From Yoonia ponticola (GTDB taxonomy: Bacteria > Pseudomonadota > Alphaproteobacteria > Rhodobacterales > Rhodobacteraceae), in assembly GCF_014199395.1 (NCBI RefSeq), contig NZ_JACIJM010000005.1, positions 124,001 through 188,000 of the forward strand: a stretch of 64,000 bases of DNA. The letters are read 5' to 3'. Every line of letters begins with the position of its first letter. Positions within the stretch are counted from its first letter, which is position 1. Both the position numbers and the translations under genes were made by a program. Below, one piece after another: positions 63,163 through 64,000 of the stretch. The notes beneath the pieces are model-generated. The model was given only the letters and a program-made list of their open reading frames with translations. It made no database searches and was not told the origin of the DNA.

Positions 63163-63726
63163 TCAAAGTGCTGACGTCAAGGCAAAGTCCCCTGTTCCTC
63201 GTCGCACCAGTTCGAATTCTTGGTTTTCTTGAGATTCAGCATAGAAAGGGTCATTTAATTTAGCGAGCGCCGCGCGCAGGTTCTCGCGAATTTGGTCGGA
63301 ATTTCCGTTATCCGTGGCAAATGCGCGACGGAATGCCTCGCTAGCCTCGCCTGTTTTGCCTTGTTCCATTAAGATCACGCCCAGATTATTCCATGCAGGC
63401 GCGAATTCTGGCGCCTCGATTGTGGCACGGCGCAACCAGCGTTCGGCTTGGCCTAGGCGCCCTAAACGCAGGTTCGCGGACCCCAGTGCTGACAATGTGT
63501 CGGGGTTCAAACCTTGTTGCGATGCAGCGCGGGTGTAGGCCTTGAGGGCGAGTTCGAACTGTCCTGCCTGCATCAGGCGGTGCCCGACGATTAGGCCATC
63601 GATGTCGGACTCGCCCGCGATCCCTGGTGCAAATGGGTCATCTTGAGAACGATCAAAGCCGCCTGATGAACAAGCGGCTAAGATGTAGAGGGCCATTAAG
63701 ATAAACGGGGCCCGAATGTAGGTCAT
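63163..63726 (-). CDS. tadD: TadD-like TPR lipoprotein
   Basis: 187 residues: lipoprotein signal ending ILAAC (Cys 19), a disordered acidic stretch, and TPR repeats GHRLMQAGQFELALKAYTRA, GSANLRLGRLGQAERWLRRA and WNNLGVILMEQGKTGEASEAF. In Tad systems TadD is a pilotin-like TPR lipoprotein needed for secretin assembly. It lies between the other TPR lipoprotein and tadC on one strand. Confidence 0.88.
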   Translation of the reverse strand: MTYIRAPFILMALYILAACSSGGFDRSQDDPFAPGIAGESDIDGLIVGHRLMQAGQFELALKAYTRAASQQGLNPDTLSALGSANLRLGRLGQAERWLRRATIEAPEFAPAWNNLGVILMEQGKTGEASEAFRRAFATDNGNSDQIRENLRAALAKLNDPFYAESQENQEFELVRRGTGDFALTSAL

Positions 63727-63741
63727 ATGTGACTGCCTTGC

Positions 63742-64000
63742 TTAGCCACCCCCCAAGTTTTGGGAAATGCCGTAAAGTGATGGTCCGATCAAAATGAGCA
63801 GAAGTGGCGGGACAGTCAACATCATCGTCGCCAAAGTCATCTTTGTGGGTAATTTGTTTGCGGCCTCTTCGGCACGCATCACCCGTTTGTCCCGCATTTC
63901 TGACGCATAAACCCGTAACGCGTCGGAAATCGATGTACCAAACTGCTGTGATTGCACCAAGACGGTCACAAAGCTGGTGATGTCTTGAACGCCACAACGT
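63742..64000 (-). CDS. tadC: Tad pilus inner-membrane platform protein TadC (C-terminal part)
   Basis: The last 85 codons of a type II secretion F-domain protein, cut by the window edge at 64000. The visible sequence starts RCGVQDITSFVTVLVQSQQFG and continues TSISDALRVYASEMRDKR, the F-domain cytoplasmic region. One membrane helix (TMMLTVPPLLLILIGPSLYGI) and a short Gly tail follow. The match to TadC is good. The rest of the pilus locus should lie beyond the window. Confidence 0.92.
   Translation of the reverse strand, partial: RCGVQDITSFVTVLVQSQQFGTSISDALRVYASEMRDKRVMRAEEAANKLPTKMTLATMMLTVPPLLLILIGPSLYGISQNLGGG

Noticed and set aside
1..64000. CRISPR arrays, tRNA or rRNA genes, IS elements, prophage
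   Set aside because: No regularly spaced long repeats, no tRNA-like cloverleaf or TTCGAATC arm in context, no transposase or phage genes. XerC at 35250 is the chromosomal recombinase.

Overview
This 64 kb window is chromosomal DNA of a marine-type alphaproteobacterium, most likely a member of the Rhodobacterales (Roseobacter group). The grounds are family-level recognition: the ethylmalonyl-CoA pathway pair ecm/ccr, a LuxR/LuxI quorum-sensing pair preceded by a small conserved ORF, the HvrA-type H-NS protein, the TIGR02186/TauE pair, phosphatidylcholine synthase, the DUF484-xerC pair, and a short intergenic repeat that I remember as common in Roseobacter genomes. Coding density is high and nearly everything is housekeeping. 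I see no rRNA, tRNA, CRISPR array, IS element or prophage.

Layout. 1-3.2 kb: end of the succinate dehydrogenase operon (sdhA, two tiny lipoproteins, sdhB). 3.2-5.6 kb: a DUF1989 protein flanked by a lipoprotein and what looks like a broken paralogue of it, then an H-NS-like protein. 5.7-11 kb: ethylmalonyl-CoA mutase, an acyltransferase, a small lipoprotein and crotonyl-CoA carboxylase/reductase. 11.2-14.4 kb: small ORF, luxR, luxI with a palindrome just upstream of luxI, and a RecD-like helicase. 14.5-21.8 kb (minus): TIGR02186/TauE pair, then purine nucleoside phosphorylase with a complete BMP-type nucleoside ABC importer. 22-25.7 kb: rimI-tsaB-DUF6958-nfuA, a universal stress protein and trpS. 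25.8-30.7 kb: a rhomboid-like protein lacking its catalytic residues, hisC-tyrA-extensin-like protein and an FAD monooxygenase. 31-37.7 kb: ileS, an O6-methylguanine methyltransferase homologue whose active-site Cys is Arg, pcs, xerC-DUF484 and transaldolase.

37.8-43.2 kb: priA, an MFS protein, prmA and two small proteins. 43.5-55.3 kb: ruvCAB, a hypothetical protein, then a continuous plus-strand run ybgC-tolQRA-tolB-pal-cpoB-tilS-ftsH, linking Holliday-junction repair, envelope constriction, tRNA modification and membrane proteolysis. 55.4-60.2 kb: a MOSC protein, folD, and the DNA-repair pair pdeM/Lhr-type helicase. 60.3-64 kb (minus): one end of a Tad/Flp pilus locus (tadC partial, tadD, a TPR lipoprotein, cpaA prepilin peptidase) followed by a winged-helix AAA ATPase.

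The items most worth a second look are the palindrome overlapping the luxI ribosome-binding region, the Tad-linked AAA ATPase, the Cys-to-Arg methyltransferase homologue, the inactive rhomboid, the lipoprotein remnant beside the DUF1989 gene, and the dispersed 34-bp repeat with its AT-rich palindromes.
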